Part shown: in pieces, positions 16,790-25,692 of the stretch
How the letters are laid out: every line of letters starts with the position of its first letter
How positions within the stretch are numbered: the stretch's first letter is position 1
DNA from: a virus
Reading direction: 5' to 3' (one strand)
DNA: 61,105 nt
IMG/VR virus record: IMGVR_UViG_3300006162_000242
Location: 1 to 61,105 of that record
Notes under the pieces: generated by a model
Told to the model about the DNA's origin: nothing
Database searches by the model: none
The model's input: the letters and a program-made list of their open reading frames with translations, nothing else
Program-made: the position numbers and the translations under genes

Positions 16790-17383
16790 TCAATGAGTTT
16801 CGAACTTTACAACATCGAGGCGGTCAGCATCATCCATACGGGCACTAATGCTGTCACACAGATGGAGTAACCATGCACAATGAGTTTTCGGTGCCACGGG
16901 GCTTCCAAATTCCCGCTTGCCATGATGAGCAAGAATATCGTGTAACACAACATCGTGATACTTTTCATTCAGTTCGGGAAATTTGGAAATGACATCGTGC
17001 CAAATGAGAGCAGAACGAGGAACGTGATAAATGAGCCGACGATGCTCGGTGGGTTTCCAATAAATTCCTGTCGAGGAATGCATTTCCTCATAATCATACA
17101 TTTTTCCAGTGTCGTGAAATAATGTCGCCAAATAAAACTCAATCGGGTCAATCTTCTCCGACAATTTCATTGATGGAATGGTAAGAGTGTGCATCCCTAT
17201 TTCAATAATTTCCCACGTATGACGTGCCAATTCACCAACACCATAATGATGCGTTTTTGTGCTGTGGCTTCCTGACCACCGCTCAAAATTGGGATGTTGA
17301 CGAATAAGTTCATCATACACCAGAATCAACCCCAAGTCTCGGGAATTGTTCCGAAGAAGTTCAGCATAATTTACCGAGTTCAT
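16790..17383 (-). CDS. HD-domain phosphohydrolase, YhaM-like
   Basis: 197 residues. HD metal site: HHYGVGELARHTWE (about 45-58), LFHDTGK (about 88-94), ILAHHGKREFGSPVAPKTHCA (His-His about 151) and LLHLCDSISARMDD (Asp about 175). The C-terminal pattern closely resembles the HD domain of the 3'-5' exoribonuclease YhaM, so RNA or nucleotide hydrolysis is likely. ATGA overlap with the next gene. Confidence 0.8.
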   Translation of the reverse strand: MNSVNYAELLRNNSRDLGLILVYDELIRQHPNFERWSGSHSTKTHHYGVGELARHTWEIIEIGMHTLTIPSMKLSEKIDPIEFYLATLFHDTGKMYDYEEMHSSTGIYWKPTEHRRLIYHVPRSALIWHDVISKFPELNEKYHDVVLHDILAHHGKREFGSPVAPKTHCAWLLHLCDSISARMDDADRLDVVKFETH

Positions 17384-17808
17384 GATAAGTATTTCAATGC
17401 CAGAAAGTTGATTCCCAAGTGCATAAGGTTGTCAAAAAAGATGCACAGCCACCACGTAAGAAACGGAGGACGCATTTTATCCTTATTCGCTTCGCCCCAC
17501 TCGTCACCAACATGGTCGAAGAACCCCGTATGATTGGAATTGGCCCACGTTGCACGCCATGACTTAGGATTCAGTATCCATTCCCGGGCAAACAGCAAAT
17601 ACTTGGGGATGGAATAGCGGTCAATGAGAAAATGAGTAACGCCAATGACAAGCAGGGCTTTCCAAGAGAGCGTCAGGACGAGGAAGCAGGCAGTATAAAG
17701 CAGAACGTGAAGGAGAGCAGGAGCAGTTCGCTTGCTCTTGTTGATTGCCTGATATGAGGCTTGACCGAAAAAGAAATCGGCAAACCCGTGGATTAATAGT
17801 TGTTCCAT
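17380..17808 (-). CDS. DUF3307-like membrane protein
   Basis: 142 residues with hydrophobic segments and the pattern ADFFFGQ, THFLIDRYSIPK and a C-terminal Trp-rich helix, resembling DUF3307 proteins of phages and bacteria. Role unknown. Confidence 0.65.
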   Translation of the reverse strand: MEQLLIHGFADFFFGQASYQAINKSKRTAPALLHVLLYTACFLVLTLSWKALLVIGVTHFLIDRYSIPKYLLFAREWILNPKSWRATWANSNHTGFFDHVGDEWGEANKDKMRPPFLTWWLCIFFDNLMHLGINFLALKYLS

Positions 17809-17811
17809 AAA

Positions 17812-18774
17812 TTATTTCTGAATGTGGAACAAATATTCAAACAACGGTTTATCGCTATATTCTCGATTCCCATCTTTATCAGCCTTATACCGCCGCTGGT
17901 CTTTCTGTTCCACTGTCGCATTGAAGGTAGCACAGATTTCGTCTTTTGTCAAGAGACCATCGGAACTATAACTGATGAAGATGTGTTTAACCTTCGCAGC
18001 ATCAATAACTGCCTTCATAAACTCGGCACACTTTTTTTTGTAACAGAATTTACTACCACTTTCCTCTTGCCATCCATCACGGAGTTTAGTCATACCAACC
18101 AGTTTGGGATTATCATACCGGACAAAAGTTTCGTATAAATGATAGTTATTCCCGTATTGACGACTATTGTATGGAGGGTCTATGTAAAGAATGTCACCTT
18201 TAACCCATCCCAACAACTTCAATATGTCCGAAGAATAAGCTTGTATTTCTCCCGAATAAAACCTCTCGGGTTTCAATGTATAAGGAGCCTTGGCACGGTC
18301 CTTGAGTTCACGCATAAATGCACCGTGAGTGCCAGCCGTATTACTTACTCGGCTCAAGGCTTCAATCGCACAATAGAGCAAGGCATCCCGGACTTTTTCA
18401 TCCTTTTCTTTTTTGAGAGATAAACGGACAGCATCAATTCTACGAGCATTTGGTGCGGAGAAATAAGTGGTCGGAGAAGTGTAATGTTCGTAAAAAAATC
18501 CTTCAATGCCTTCAAGGACGTTTAACTTTTTTATTTTGTCGAATACTGCTTGCCGATGGGTTTCTGTGAGACCAATGCTACCGTTGGCCAATACCTTCGG
18601 AAATTGCATAAGGTCGTTTGCTATTACATTGTATCCTAGTTCAGCAGCATAACGACTCACTGCACCCGAGCCACTGCATCCGTCCACAAACACAGAGCCA
18701 TTCGGAGACACAATATCTTTAATAATGTTAAACATCCACTCATTTAATTTAACTTTCGAACCTATGTAATCCAT
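17812..18774 (-). CDS. D12-class adenine-N6 DNA methyltransferase
   Basis: 320 residues. YIGSK at the start, FVDGCSGSGAVS as the SAM-binding motif I (about 29-40), VIANDL following, and the catalytic DPPYNSRQY (about 205). This is the Dam/D12 layout. It is directly downstream of an HNH gene that looks like its cognate endonuclease. Its own promoter gives a leaderless mRNA. Confidence 0.9.
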   Translation of the reverse strand: MDYIGSKVKLNEWMFNIIKDIVSPNGSVFVDGCSGSGAVSRYAAELGYNVIANDLMQFPKVLANGSIGLTETHRQAVFDKIKKLNVLEGIEGFFYEHYTSPTTYFSAPNARRIDAVRLSLKKEKDEKVRDALLYCAIEALSRVSNTAGTHGAFMRELKDRAKAPYTLKPERFYSGEIQAYSSDILKLLGWVKGDILYIDPPYNSRQYGNNYHLYETFVRYDNPKLVGMTKLRDGWQEESGSKFCYKKKCAEFMKAVIDAAKVKHIFISYSSDGLLTKDEICATFNATVEQKDQRRYKADKDGNREYSDKPLFEYLFHIQK

Positions 18775-18780
18775 ATTGAC

Positions 18781-18809
18781 AGTTTATTTCAATGACCGCT
18801 TATTGTCAA
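18781..18809 (-). promoter_or_regulatory. Leaderless promoter of D12 methyltransferase
   Basis: TTGACA (18804-18809), 17 nt, TAAACT (18781-18786), 6 nt to the ATG at 18774. It is located inside the end of the endonuclease gene. Confidence 0.7.
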
Positions 18810-19671
18810 CTTGTTTTAACTTACATGCTAAACGCATTTGTTTTTCTTCGTCTTGTTTTAATTCCGATACAAGATTAGGAACAAGGTTAGGATTTTTTGG
18901 TCGGAGAAAGTTATAATAAAGACATCCTTCACAAACATTTGCGGGTGGTTCGTTAAATCGTTGACGATATGCGGATGACATCAATCGCCCAAGCGGCGGG
19001 AGTGGGATAATATCTCCGTGTTGGCATGCCTCACACGCTGACCTTTTGTTTACATTTCTACTTCGGCGTGTTAATTGATAATGAAGTCTCCACGTTCCAT
19101 CTTCCAATGACTGACGAGTAAGTGGAATAATTGGAAGCCCAAGCTGTTTCCTGACGTTTTCTGGAATACGATGGTCAATTTCTCTCTCACATTTTGGAAT
19201 TTTACCATCCATATCTTCTCCGAATATTTCCCACATTGCATCAGCCTCATCCTTTCTTAGCCGATTCCATGAAGCAATGGATGGAATATCGGATGGCTGA
19301 TAATCCAAAATTTCTCGATATTCTTTCCCATTTTCGTGGAATGTCCAACACTTTCCGACAGGATTTCCTTTTCTAAATATAAACCCCAAGTCCCTCAGCA
19401 TTTGAGCCGGTTTGGCGACTTGACCAGAAACCTTGGCTAACTCTTCATTTGTCCGTGGATGTTTCCAACATGCAATTAGCAATGCATATGGCACCCCTCC
19501 AATTGGAACAGATTCTCTCGGCAACATATCCGTATTTTTGAGAAATTGTTCGTTTATAAATTCTGGATATGATTCAATTACAGTCAAATAAGCTTCCATT
19601 TTTCTGATAGCCAATTTGTTTTCGAAATCATAACCGTAGTCACACGCTAGTCTTATAGGGTCTTTTGTCAT
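18784..19671 (-). CDS. HNH endonuclease, candidate type II restriction enzyme
   Basis: 295 residues from MTKDPIRL (ATG at 19671); a GTG two codons upstream is less likely given the promoter. REIDHRIPENVR (about 168-179) supplies the HNH His. A late block with CEACQHGD and CEGCLYYN supplies two CxxC pairs, and RRSRNVNKR lies between. The order EIDHRxP...zinc Cys is typical of HNH restriction enzymes. Adjacency to a D12 methyltransferase supports a restriction-modification pair. A homing enzyme is the alternative. Confidence 0.68.
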   Translation of the reverse strand: MTKDPIRLACDYGYDFENKLAIRKMEAYLTVIESYPEFINEQFLKNTDMLPRESVPIGGVPYALLIACWKHPRTNEELAKVSGQVAKPAQMLRDLGFIFRKGNPVGKCWTFHENGKEYREILDYQPSDIPSIASWNRLRKDEADAMWEIFGEDMDGKIPKCEREIDHRIPENVRKQLGLPIIPLTRQSLEDGTWRLHYQLTRRSRNVNKRSACEACQHGDIIPLPPLGRLMSSAYRQRFNEPPANVCEGCLYYNFLRPKNPNLVPNLVSELKQDEEKQMRLACKLKQVDNKRSLK

Positions 19672-19678
19672 GGTCACA

Positions 19679-19707
19679 ATTATGTCATATAAAAATCACA
19701 GTGGCAA
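19679..19707 (-). promoter_or_regulatory. Weak leaderless promoter of HNH gene
   Basis: TTGCCA (19702-19707), 17 nt, CATAAT (19679-19684), 7 nt to the ATG at 19671. The poor match to consensus could limit expression. Confidence 0.5.
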
Positions 19708-19710
19708 CAT

Positions 19711-19743
19711 ATAATAAAAACGCCCGAGATATTCTCGGGCGTT
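19711..19743 (-). terminator. Rho-independent terminator
   Basis: 11-bp stem AACGCCCGAGA/TCTCGGGCGTT (19719-19729 / 19733-19743) followed on the minus strand by TTTATTAT. Ends the ParB-like gene. Confidence 0.85.
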
Positions 19744-19775
19744 CGATACGGGCAACAGACAGTTATGGCCAATGG

Positions 19776-20654
19776 TTAAAAGTCCCAACTATCTTTTGTG
19801 CAAAGGTTGGCGACTTCTCCACCTTCATGGAACCTATGAATGCACCACACGGCTCGACGATAATCCTTCACTTGAGCAGTCGTGCCGTAGGCTCGGTCAG
19901 CCAACAGGACATAGTTTCGAAGGCGAAGGGAAGGTGACTTGGAAGAAAGATTTGCCCCATCTCCGCTGTATTGAGCCAGAAATGTAATTGCCTCTGGCTG
20001 ATTTCGCTCATAGAAGCTGGCAATCGCTGCGAGAACAGCGTTGCAATACAATGGCTTGGTCAAGCAATTTTCAATGACATAATGAATAGATTCATTGTGT
20101 GATTGATAGAACTCCTCAAGGTGAGCAGGAGATTGTGGAGTCATTCCCTCGGCTATCATCATAATTCTAGCTATGGGATGACCTTTGGAACGAGCACTAA
20201 ATGTATCCTTCGAAGAAGCGTCACCGTTTCGGATAGCATCCAAAATGCTTGGATTGATGGTTGAATTACGGCCTTCATTGCTGTCAATGAATTGAACTGC
20301 TTCGGGATTTCGACCCAGTTCAAGATTAAAGCGAATGGTTCGACCACTAAGATAGGCCGCAATCAATCGCTTCTGTCCATCTTGGACTACCCCGTCTTTT
20401 CCAAGCCGAACAAAATCGCTGTCCTCTTCTTTCCATCTATCAGCAGCCATATCCGAAAAATATTGTTTCACCTTCCGTGGACTAATTGGACGATTACGAT
20501 AGTTCCACTCGTCAAGCAAATGCTTGGCATCCACGGGTGTTACAGACACATTGTAAGCAACTTCCCGCTGATGCCGTATCCAACGGTGGGGAGTTTGAAT
20601 CGAAGGTTTTGTTGGAGAGTAAACTTTCAAAAACTCTGTTATTATGTTCTTCAT
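19776..20654 (-). CDS. ParB/Srx-like domain phage protein
   Basis: 292 residues from MKNIITEF. The core NRPISPRKVKQYFSDMAADR, DGVVQDGQKRLIAA and FIDSNEGRNS follows the pattern of phage ParB/sulfiredoxin-like proteins, which include nucleases and DNA-binding proteins. A C-terminal helical part is unassigned. Ended by its own terminator. Confidence 0.7.
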   Translation of the reverse strand: MKNIITEFLKVYSPTKPSIQTPHRWIRHQREVAYNVSVTPVDAKHLLDEWNYRNRPISPRKVKQYFSDMAADRWKEEDSDFVRLGKDGVVQDGQKRLIAAYLSGRTIRFNLELGRNPEAVQFIDSNEGRNSTINPSILDAIRNGDASSKDTFSARSKGHPIARIMMIAEGMTPQSPAHLEEFYQSHNESIHYVIENCLTKPLYCNAVLAAIASFYERNQPEAITFLAQYSGDGANLSSKSPSLRLRNYVLLADRAYGTTAQVKDYRRAVWCIHRFHEGGEVANLCTKDSWDF

Positions 20655-20690
20655 ATATGTAACTATCAAAACCCACTATGGGTTCATTGT

Positions 20691-21647
20691 TTAAGAATAA
20701 TAGCATAATGACTTGTTGCAGTCAACTAGTTTCTTATTTTTGATGTAAAACTCACAGGACAAAGCACTTACGAGCGGGTTTAAAATGGCGGCAACAACGG
20801 GGACAACCATCGAATTCGTAAACATATTCAGCCGCTTGGTCGTGCTGATGTCATCGGGGAAGTTGAATGTGGCAGGAAACCCAAACAATCGTCGCACTTC
20901 GTCCACGGTTGGACTCCGAAGCTGCCCCGTGGCCTTGTGGGTCGCCGCCACACAGCTAATGAACTCTGAACTAGAGCCTCGGCGGGACAGCGTATGCGTT
21001 AAACAGGGCATATAATCGTGTTTCCACCCATATAGCTTACGCTGAACTTTTGGCTTGGATAGGAAATGTCGAGTGACAAGTTCGGGCGATGAAACAGGAA
21101 AAATGAAGCGTTTTAACGATGACTGCTTGGCAGTCGGAGCAGGAAATTGAAATTTGAAATGAGTGGCTACCACGAAAAGACGTTCCCGATGCTGAGGAAT
21201 ACCATAATCAACACCGTTCAAAATGGCATAGGAAACGACATAACCCATTTTCTCAAACCGACCGATGATGTCTTTCAGGAGTGAGCCATTCTCATAGGTA
21301 GCAAGCCCAACAACATTCTCCATTACCACGACCCGAGGCAGAGTTTCCGCAATCAAGTCAAGCGTTGTGTATAATAACCTGCCACGGGAGTCCCCAAGCC
21401 CTCGACGATGCCCTGCATAACTAAACGCCTGACACGGGGAGCCGAACACAAGAATGTCCGTGTAGGGAAGGTGGGAAATCTTCGTCACATCATCGTAAAA
21501 GTGCTGACACTTGTAATTGTATAAGAAAGTGGTTTTTACGGCGGGGTCAAAATCACACGCATAGGTGAGTTGATGTGGAATCCCCAAACTTTTCAATGCC
21601 TGTTCGGGTGCCCCAATACCAGAAAACAAAGTTCCAAATGTAATCAT
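20691..21647 (-). CDS. C5-cytosine DNA methyltransferase
   Basis: 318 residues with all key motifs: LFSGIGAPE (I), GSPCQAFSYAG with catalytic Cys (IV), VMENV (VI), QHRERLF (VIII) and a C-terminal NSMVVPVVA (X). No partner endonuclease is adjacent, so an anti-restriction or epigenetic role is likely. Leaderless promoter. Confidence 0.92.
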   Translation of the reverse strand: MITFGTLFSGIGAPEQALKSLGIPHQLTYACDFDPAVKTTFLYNYKCQHFYDDVTKISHLPYTDILVFGSPCQAFSYAGHRRGLGDSRGRLLYTTLDLIAETLPRVVVMENVVGLATYENGSLLKDIIGRFEKMGYVVSYAILNGVDYGIPQHRERLFVVATHFKFQFPAPTAKQSSLKRFIFPVSSPELVTRHFLSKPKVQRKLYGWKHDYMPCLTHTLSRRGSSSEFISCVAATHKATGQLRSPTVDEVRRLFGFPATFNFPDDISTTKRLNMFTNSMVVPVVAAILNPLVSALSCEFYIKNKKLVDCNKSLCYYS

Positions 21648-21653
21648 TCACCC

Positions 21654-21681
21654 AACATATCACACTTTAAAAAAAAGTCAA
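21654..21681 (-). promoter_or_regulatory. Leaderless promoter of C5 methyltransferase
   Basis: TTGACT (21676-21681), 16 nt, TATGTT (21654-21659), 6 nt to ATG at 21647. The -35 includes the stop of the upstream gene. Confidence 0.72.
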
Positions 21682-21971
21682 GACTGTTTCGGAAGATTAA
21701 CAAATATCGGTAGATTGTCGGAAGATTCGCAAATATCGGGTAGATTTCCAGATTTCATTAATTTCTCAGTGGCATTTTGATGGTCAATGATTTCTTGCGT
21801 TATTTTTTGCAATTCCTCTTGATGAAATTCAGGAGTATTCCACTGAGGATTTCCACGACAAGGGCAACGGCATAATCTACCACCATATTGCCCCTTTGGT
21901 GCTGGATGTGCTTGTTCACAGGCACCATGATTGCCATTCTCACACGCTTCACAGGTATAGAGCCAAACCAT
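21678..21971 (-). CDS. Cys-rich zinc-binding protein
   Basis: 97 residues. The N-terminal half holds seven Cys and two His (CEACENGNHGACEQAHP, then CRCPCRG). The C-terminal half is helical. Function unknown. Confidence 0.62.
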   Translation of the reverse strand: MVWLYTCEACENGNHGACEQAHPAPKGQYGGRLCRCPCRGNPQWNTPEFHQEELQKITQEIIDHQNATEKLMKSGNLPDICESSDNLPIFVNLPKQS

Positions 21972-21978
21972 ATTTTAC

Positions 21979-22206
21979 CTAAGAGTTTCGTCCGTGTTTT
22001 AAATGTTTTACTTGACGCTCTACGGTTTCGAATCGGTCCTTTATCTTCATCAGAATCTCCACATCTGGCTTCGCTTCCAATTCAGCTACACGGCCTTCCA
22101 GTTTAGCAATACGCTGCTGCAAATCAATAACAGCTTGATTATCCTGTTCGGAGACATCGTGATAATCACTCGGTCGGCGGTGTGTTGAATCTGGTCCTCT
22201 TCCCAT
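21979..22206 (-). CDS. Small coiled-coil protein
   Basis: 75 residues from MGRGPDST. Upstream residues of the longer frame overlap the macro gene and look non-coding. A heptad-like helix runs from about 22 to 70 (QRIAKLEGRVAELEAK). Confidence 0.6.
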   Translation of the reverse strand: MGRGPDSTHRRPSDYHDVSEQDNQAVIDLQQRIAKLEGRVAELEAKPDVEILMKIKDRFETVERQVKHLKHGRNS

Positions 22207-22210
22207 AGGT

Positions 22211-22663
22211 TTATCCTTCGTAATTACAAATGTATAAATCCAGCGGTGACTCGGCAAACACATCTTCGATGATTGCTCGAACAATAGTCCAGCGTCCGCC
22301 GCCCAAAACACACCCCATATTCTTTGGCAAGCCAAGGCGTTTCAAACCATTATCTATGGCGTGTTTCTCGATTCGTCGTAGCCCATCATCCATCGCATCG
22401 TAAGTTGTCATCTTGCCAGTTCCAATGAAGAATTGGCTATACATATTATAAATGTGAAAATTGCTCGGGAGAACCGCTACTGAAAATGTGCCAAGCTTTG
22501 CTTTGTCACCATAGGGAGTTTTGCAATCGGCCTCATATGCTTCTGGAAACTTGGCACGGATACGAGCAGCAATACCACCACCCATTGTATGGTGACAGTT
22601 TGCTTGGTGGATTATCCCATCCAAGGGATAAGTCAATAGATTTGCGTCAACTTCATGTATCAT
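22211..22663 (-). CDS. Macro domain protein (ADP-ribose binding or hydrolysis)
   Basis: 150 residues, a complete macro domain. GIIHQANCHHTMGGGIAARI (16-35) is the ADP-ribose loop with Asn and the Gly-rich turn. GLPKNMGCVLGGGRWTIV near residue 110 is the second loop. Macro domains remove or bind ADP-ribose on proteins, nucleic acids or ADP-ribose-1''-phosphate. The same window encodes a PARP (57591-58880), so the two could set and erase a modification, or this one could counter host ADP-ribosylation. Confidence 0.88.
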   Translation of the reverse strand: MIHEVDANLLTYPLDGIIHQANCHHTMGGGIAARIRAKFPEAYEADCKTPYGDKAKLGTFSVAVLPSNFHIYNMYSQFFIGTGKMTTYDAMDDGLRRIEKHAIDNGLKRLGLPKNMGCVLGGGRWTIVRAIIEDVFAESPLDLYICNYEG

Positions 22664-22666
22664 AAA

Positions 22667-23083
22667 TTAAGACATCCAATCCATGCGAGCACGGATGATT
22701 TTATTTGGTTCTTTGCGATTAACCACAAAAATACCACCCCGACCAGAAAGCATTCCTCCATATTCATATTTATATCCCGCCTCTTCGGGCTTGATACCTT
22801 CGCTGATGGCCTCAAATGGGTCGAGCATTTCTTTTTTGGAATCAAGCAAAAGTTGCTGAACCGTATATCCGTGATAATATTGGCGAATGCGGTCTTCGTC
22901 ACTCCAAATGTCAAAGTTATGTTTATCTTTGTAACCCGTAAAACGCCAACCGTCCACTTTTCGCTTGGATTCCCATGTAAATGCAGCAATACGACCATCC
23001 TCTTGGACAACCTTCTCGTGGTCGTAATAATTATACTTTTCGAGCGATGGCTCGTTTCGTGGGGGGCGGGTAGGAAATATCAT
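22667..23083 (-). CDS. Hypothetical protein, 138 aa
   Basis: Charged soluble protein (FTWESKRKVDGWRFTGY in the middle, Gly-rich GGMLSGRGG near the end) with no recognised domain. Same operon as the macro gene. Confidence 0.6.
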   Translation of the reverse strand: MIFPTRPPRNEPSLEKYNYYDHEKVVQEDGRIAAFTWESKRKVDGWRFTGYKDKHNFDIWSDEDRIRQYYHGYTVQQLLLDSKKEMLDPFEAISEGIKPEEAGYKYEYGGMLSGRGGIFVVNRKEPNKIIRARMDWMS

Positions 23084-23086
23084 ATT

Positions 23087-23359
23087 TTAGTCTCCGCCGT
23101 GTTCGGCTTGTGGTTTCATTGGAATAGCATCGAATCCCTTGCACCGACCATCATCGCCAATTTTGCAGATGCTTGGAACAATGCACTTTTCCTGTTGATT
23201 CCACCTGCATCCAGTGGCCTTACAGTCAATGTCCGCCCAATCACGGGAGACGGGGAACCCATAAGGACGACGCTCCCGAGGCATTAACCCGTGAACACTG
23301 GGGTTTGCCCTGCGTTCACGCATAATGTAGTCCGTATCTTCGAATCCGCCGTCGCTCAT
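23087..23359 (-). CDS. Cys-rich small protein
   Basis: 90 residues from MSDGGFEDT, whose ATG overlaps the MazG stop (ATGA). Four Cys in the second half (CKATGC, C, C, C) suggest a metal site. Function unknown. Confidence 0.6.
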   Translation of the reverse strand: MSDGGFEDTDYIMRERRANPSVHGLMPRERRPYGFPVSRDWADIDCKATGCRWNQQEKCIVPSICKIGDDGRCKGFDAIPMKPQAEHGGD

Positions 23360-23679
23360 AGTTTTACTTTGCTCTTCCATCGCTTCGATACGATGTTGAA
23401 CTTCTCTACTATAGCACATTCTGGGTCAATGTCAAGTTCGTGGCACAAAAGACTCAGGTAGGTAACAATGTCGGCAACTTCGTGGGCCAGCCACTTCTTC
23501 GGGATTTTGTCACCACGACGACGTTTTTTGAGATAATTGCACAGTTCCCCGACTTCACCCGATAGGGCACACCCCCACTCCATTTCGCTCCAGTCGGTCG
23601 AGTGCTTTACATCCTCGGTGCTACGTTGCACGTTTTTCTTGTGGAAATGTCGAAATGTTAATGGTTCACGCTTTTTCAT
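23356..23679 (-). CDS. MazG-like NTP pyrophosphohydrolase
   Basis: 107 residues from MKKREPLT, overlapping the upstream gene by 14 nt. SGEVGELCNYLKK and HEVADIVTYL give the ExxE...ExxD metal site of the all-alpha NTP pyrophosphatase fold. Phage MazG proteins hydrolyse (d)NTPs or (p)ppGpp. Confidence 0.82.
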   Translation of the reverse strand: MKKREPLTFRHFHKKNVQRSTEDVKHSTDWSEMEWGCALSGEVGELCNYLKKRRRGDKIPKKWLAHEVADIVTYLSLLCHELDIDPECAIVEKFNIVSKRWKSKVKL

Positions 23680-24112
23680 TGATTGCAATCCATTTGAATT
23701 TTTCGGTTGGTATCTTATAAAAATATTCCCCATCCTTGACATACTTATTTCGATTCAAGTGCAGATTGGTATCCACAATGTATGGCTTAATATCTTTGCC
23801 TTCGATAATACCCATTCGTGAGAAGTCTCTTGACAGGATAGCATAGGCAGTAACTCCATCATCGAGGAACTTGGCTTTGCGTTCGGGGACATTGATTTCG
23901 GAGAAAGGAAAATCTTCCCCGACCCAAGGCAATCGGTGCTCTAACTCCATTCTCACGGCTCCATCTGGAGATAGAAGGTCCACGCCATATTGATTGTTAT
24001 TCTCCACGAGAGGAATACCTTGTTTTTTGAAGTATTCTATAACTACTCTGCGTGATTGTGGGTCGTTGCTCTGGTGCAATGCCCTACTAAACGGTTTTCT
24101 TTCACCAAACAT
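23666..24112 (-). CDS. Possible PD-(D/E)XK-type nuclease, 148 aa
   Basis: YGVDLLSPDGAVRMELEHR (42-60) followed by ERKAKFL resembles a D...ExE...K nuclease site. The match is short, so this is a tentative call. Confidence 0.5.
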   Translation of the reverse strand: MFGERKPFSRALHQSNDPQSRRVVIEYFKKQGIPLVENNNQYGVDLLSPDGAVRMELEHRLPWVGEDFPFSEINVPERKAKFLDDGVTAYAILSRDFSRMGIIEGKDIKPYIVDTNLHLNRNKYVKDGEYFYKIPTEKFKWIAINEKA

Positions 24113-24805
24113 TTATTCGCCTTTCTCTTTCCATTCGAGCAACATAAGTATCTTTTTCACGATGGCGTCTTTGCCCTCGGTGGTTCCATCAAACGTCTCG
24201 AATAGAATGTCATGTTTAAGCAGCATGTCTGCAACAGCATAATCAATATCCTTGGCGTGTTCTTCGCCGTGAATTCGACCCTTGGGATTGAATGGTTTCT
24301 TACGCTTGAGATAAACATTGTAAGTCCACATCTTGTTATGCTCTTCCACTACAAGTTTTTCAAGGGTAGGACGCTTTTCGCCATCATACACGGGAGTTAG
24401 CAACAATGGACTATCGGTAATGATAACATCCACCTTTCCCATAAGTCTATGAATACGATGGTATTGTTTTCCAAAAATGTAAATTTGGTCCGTAAAAGTC
24501 CGATGTCGTTCTTCCCACGTCAAATCCTTGGCAAACTCGGCGGCAATCTCACAATTAATTCCACGAGTCTTCAAATCGAAGAAGACGCCAGCAGCAGTTG
24601 TGCTCTTACCAGCCCCGGGACCAGCAAACAGATTGACCACCAACGTTTCGTGCTGACCCTTAGCAGTTACCCGTTCATCTTCGGTAAACTTAACCAATTC
24701 AGGGTCATTCATTGCTTCCATACTGTCAATGACATCCGCATTGGGATAATGAAATGCGTGGGTCTCCATCGTGGTAGGGAATAAATTTTCGTTATCGTTT
24801 GGCAT
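24113..24805 (-). CDS. P-loop kinase/ATPase, NadR-kinase-like
   Basis: 230 residues. Walker A LFAGPGAGKSTTA (about 59-71), then EIAAEFAKDLTW and VIITDSPLLLTPVY as the Asp-containing second motif. This pattern is shared by phage AAA_28-type proteins related to the nicotinamide riboside kinase domain of NadR. Given the NAD genes here a riboside kinase role is attractive but unproven. Confidence 0.7.
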   Translation of the reverse strand: MPNDNENLFPTTMETHAFHYPNADVIDSMEAMNDPELVKFTEDERVTAKGQHETLVVNLFAGPGAGKSTTAAGVFFDLKTRGINCEIAAEFAKDLTWEERHRTFTDQIYIFGKQYHRIHRLMGKVDVIITDSPLLLTPVYDGEKRPTLEKLVVEEHNKMWTYNVYLKRKKPFNPKGRIHGEEHAKDIDYAVADMLLKHDILFETFDGTTEGKDAIVKKILMLLEWKEKGE

Positions 24806-25301
24806 AAAATTCGAATATTCTTTTTTCGTCTCGACGAACTGCCGCTTTAAGCAGACGTTTTATTTCGGTATCAAATTTGATTTTGCGTTTGCTCTTCTTA
24901 GCACATTCTTCACAGACACTCTGTATCCATCCTTTTGTATGTCCAACATGACCACAACCACCAATGCCGCAGATTTCGCAGAAGTAATGGGATAGAGTCT
25001 CACTCATACTAATGAGACCGTGACAGTATTCGTCCCCTCCTTTGGCATAAATACGCAAACCCCCAAATTTCTCCTTCACTTGAAGGAACACCATTTGGTC
25101 CATTAGTGGCTCGTCTTTACGATATTTGTTATGTTGGTCAATGTGCTCTTGGATTCGATGACATAGCGAATCAATTATTGGAAACCAACCATTTCCACAT
25201 TCGAAACCACGCCCCATGCAAGACTCACGAGCAGATTTCTCTCGTTCGATGAAGATGCGAGGATACTTCTCGCATAGATATTTGTCGAGTGATTTATGCA
25301 T
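24792..25301 (-). CDS. Conserved phage zinc protein, 169 aa
   Basis: FECGNGWFPIID and QVKEKFGGLRIY are hallmarks of a conserved phage family of unknown function. Later CEICG...GWIQSVCEEC forms a zinc ribbon. Overlaps the kinase gene by 14 nt. Confidence 0.68.
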   Translation of the reverse strand: MHKSLDKYLCEKYPRIFIEREKSARESCMGRGFECGNGWFPIIDSLCHRIQEHIDQHNKYRKDEPLMDQMVFLQVKEKFGGLRIYAKGGDEYCHGLISMSETLSHYFCEICGIGGCGHVGHTKGWIQSVCEECAKKSKRKIKFDTEIKRLLKAAVRRDEKRIFEFYAKR

Positions 25302-25304
25302 ACA

Positions 25305-25595
25305 TTACTTGGTTACAGGAAAACATTTCAGGCAGAGATTCAGCCGACGTTCTCCGCCTTGGATTACAAACCCAACATAGCCACGGCCATAGCACTTCTT
25401 ACAATTCGCTTTGGGAGGATAGGGCACCTTGAATTCAATCGTCTCAGGTTTGCCATCCTTATCTTGGCGAACTGCCTTCAAGATTTGAGGACCACGCTTT
25501 GGAATAGGTTTTCCCGTCACATCGTTGACGAGGACGAATTCAGATTTGGGGGCAGGTTGTTGTTTTGGTTGAGTGGGAGTATATTCGAGTTCCAT
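25305..25595 (-). CDS. DnaJ-type zinc-finger small protein
   Basis: 96 residues from MELEYTP. Pro/Gln-rich N-terminus, then CKKCYGRGYVG and CLKCF, a CxxCxGxG module. The start is 9 nt downstream of its -10. Confidence 0.62.
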   Translation of the reverse strand: MELEYTPTQPKQQPAPKSEFVLVNDVTGKPIPKRGPQILKAVRQDKDGKPETIEFKVPYPPKANCKKCYGRGYVGFVIQGGERRLNLCLKCFPVTK

Positions 25596-25604
25596 AATGC
25601 ACAC

Positions 25605-25632
25605 ATTATACCTTATACGTCCAAATCGTCAA
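25605..25632 (-). promoter_or_regulatory. Near-leaderless promoter
   Basis: TTGACG (25627-25632), 16 nt, TATAAT (25605-25610), 9 nt to ATG at 25595. It lies next to the SPFH terminator. Confidence 0.72.
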
Positions 25633-25635
25633 TTT

Positions 25636-25675
25636 ATTATAACAAAAATGCCGTGAAGATTTCTCTCCACGGCAT
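25636..25675 (-). terminator. Terminator of SPFH gene
   Basis: ATGCCGTG (25648-25655) and CACGGCAT (25668-25675) form the outer stem, with AGA/TCT inside. TTTTTGTTAT follows on the minus strand. Confidence 0.78.
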
Positions 25676-25692
25676 CGTGAATTTAACAATGA

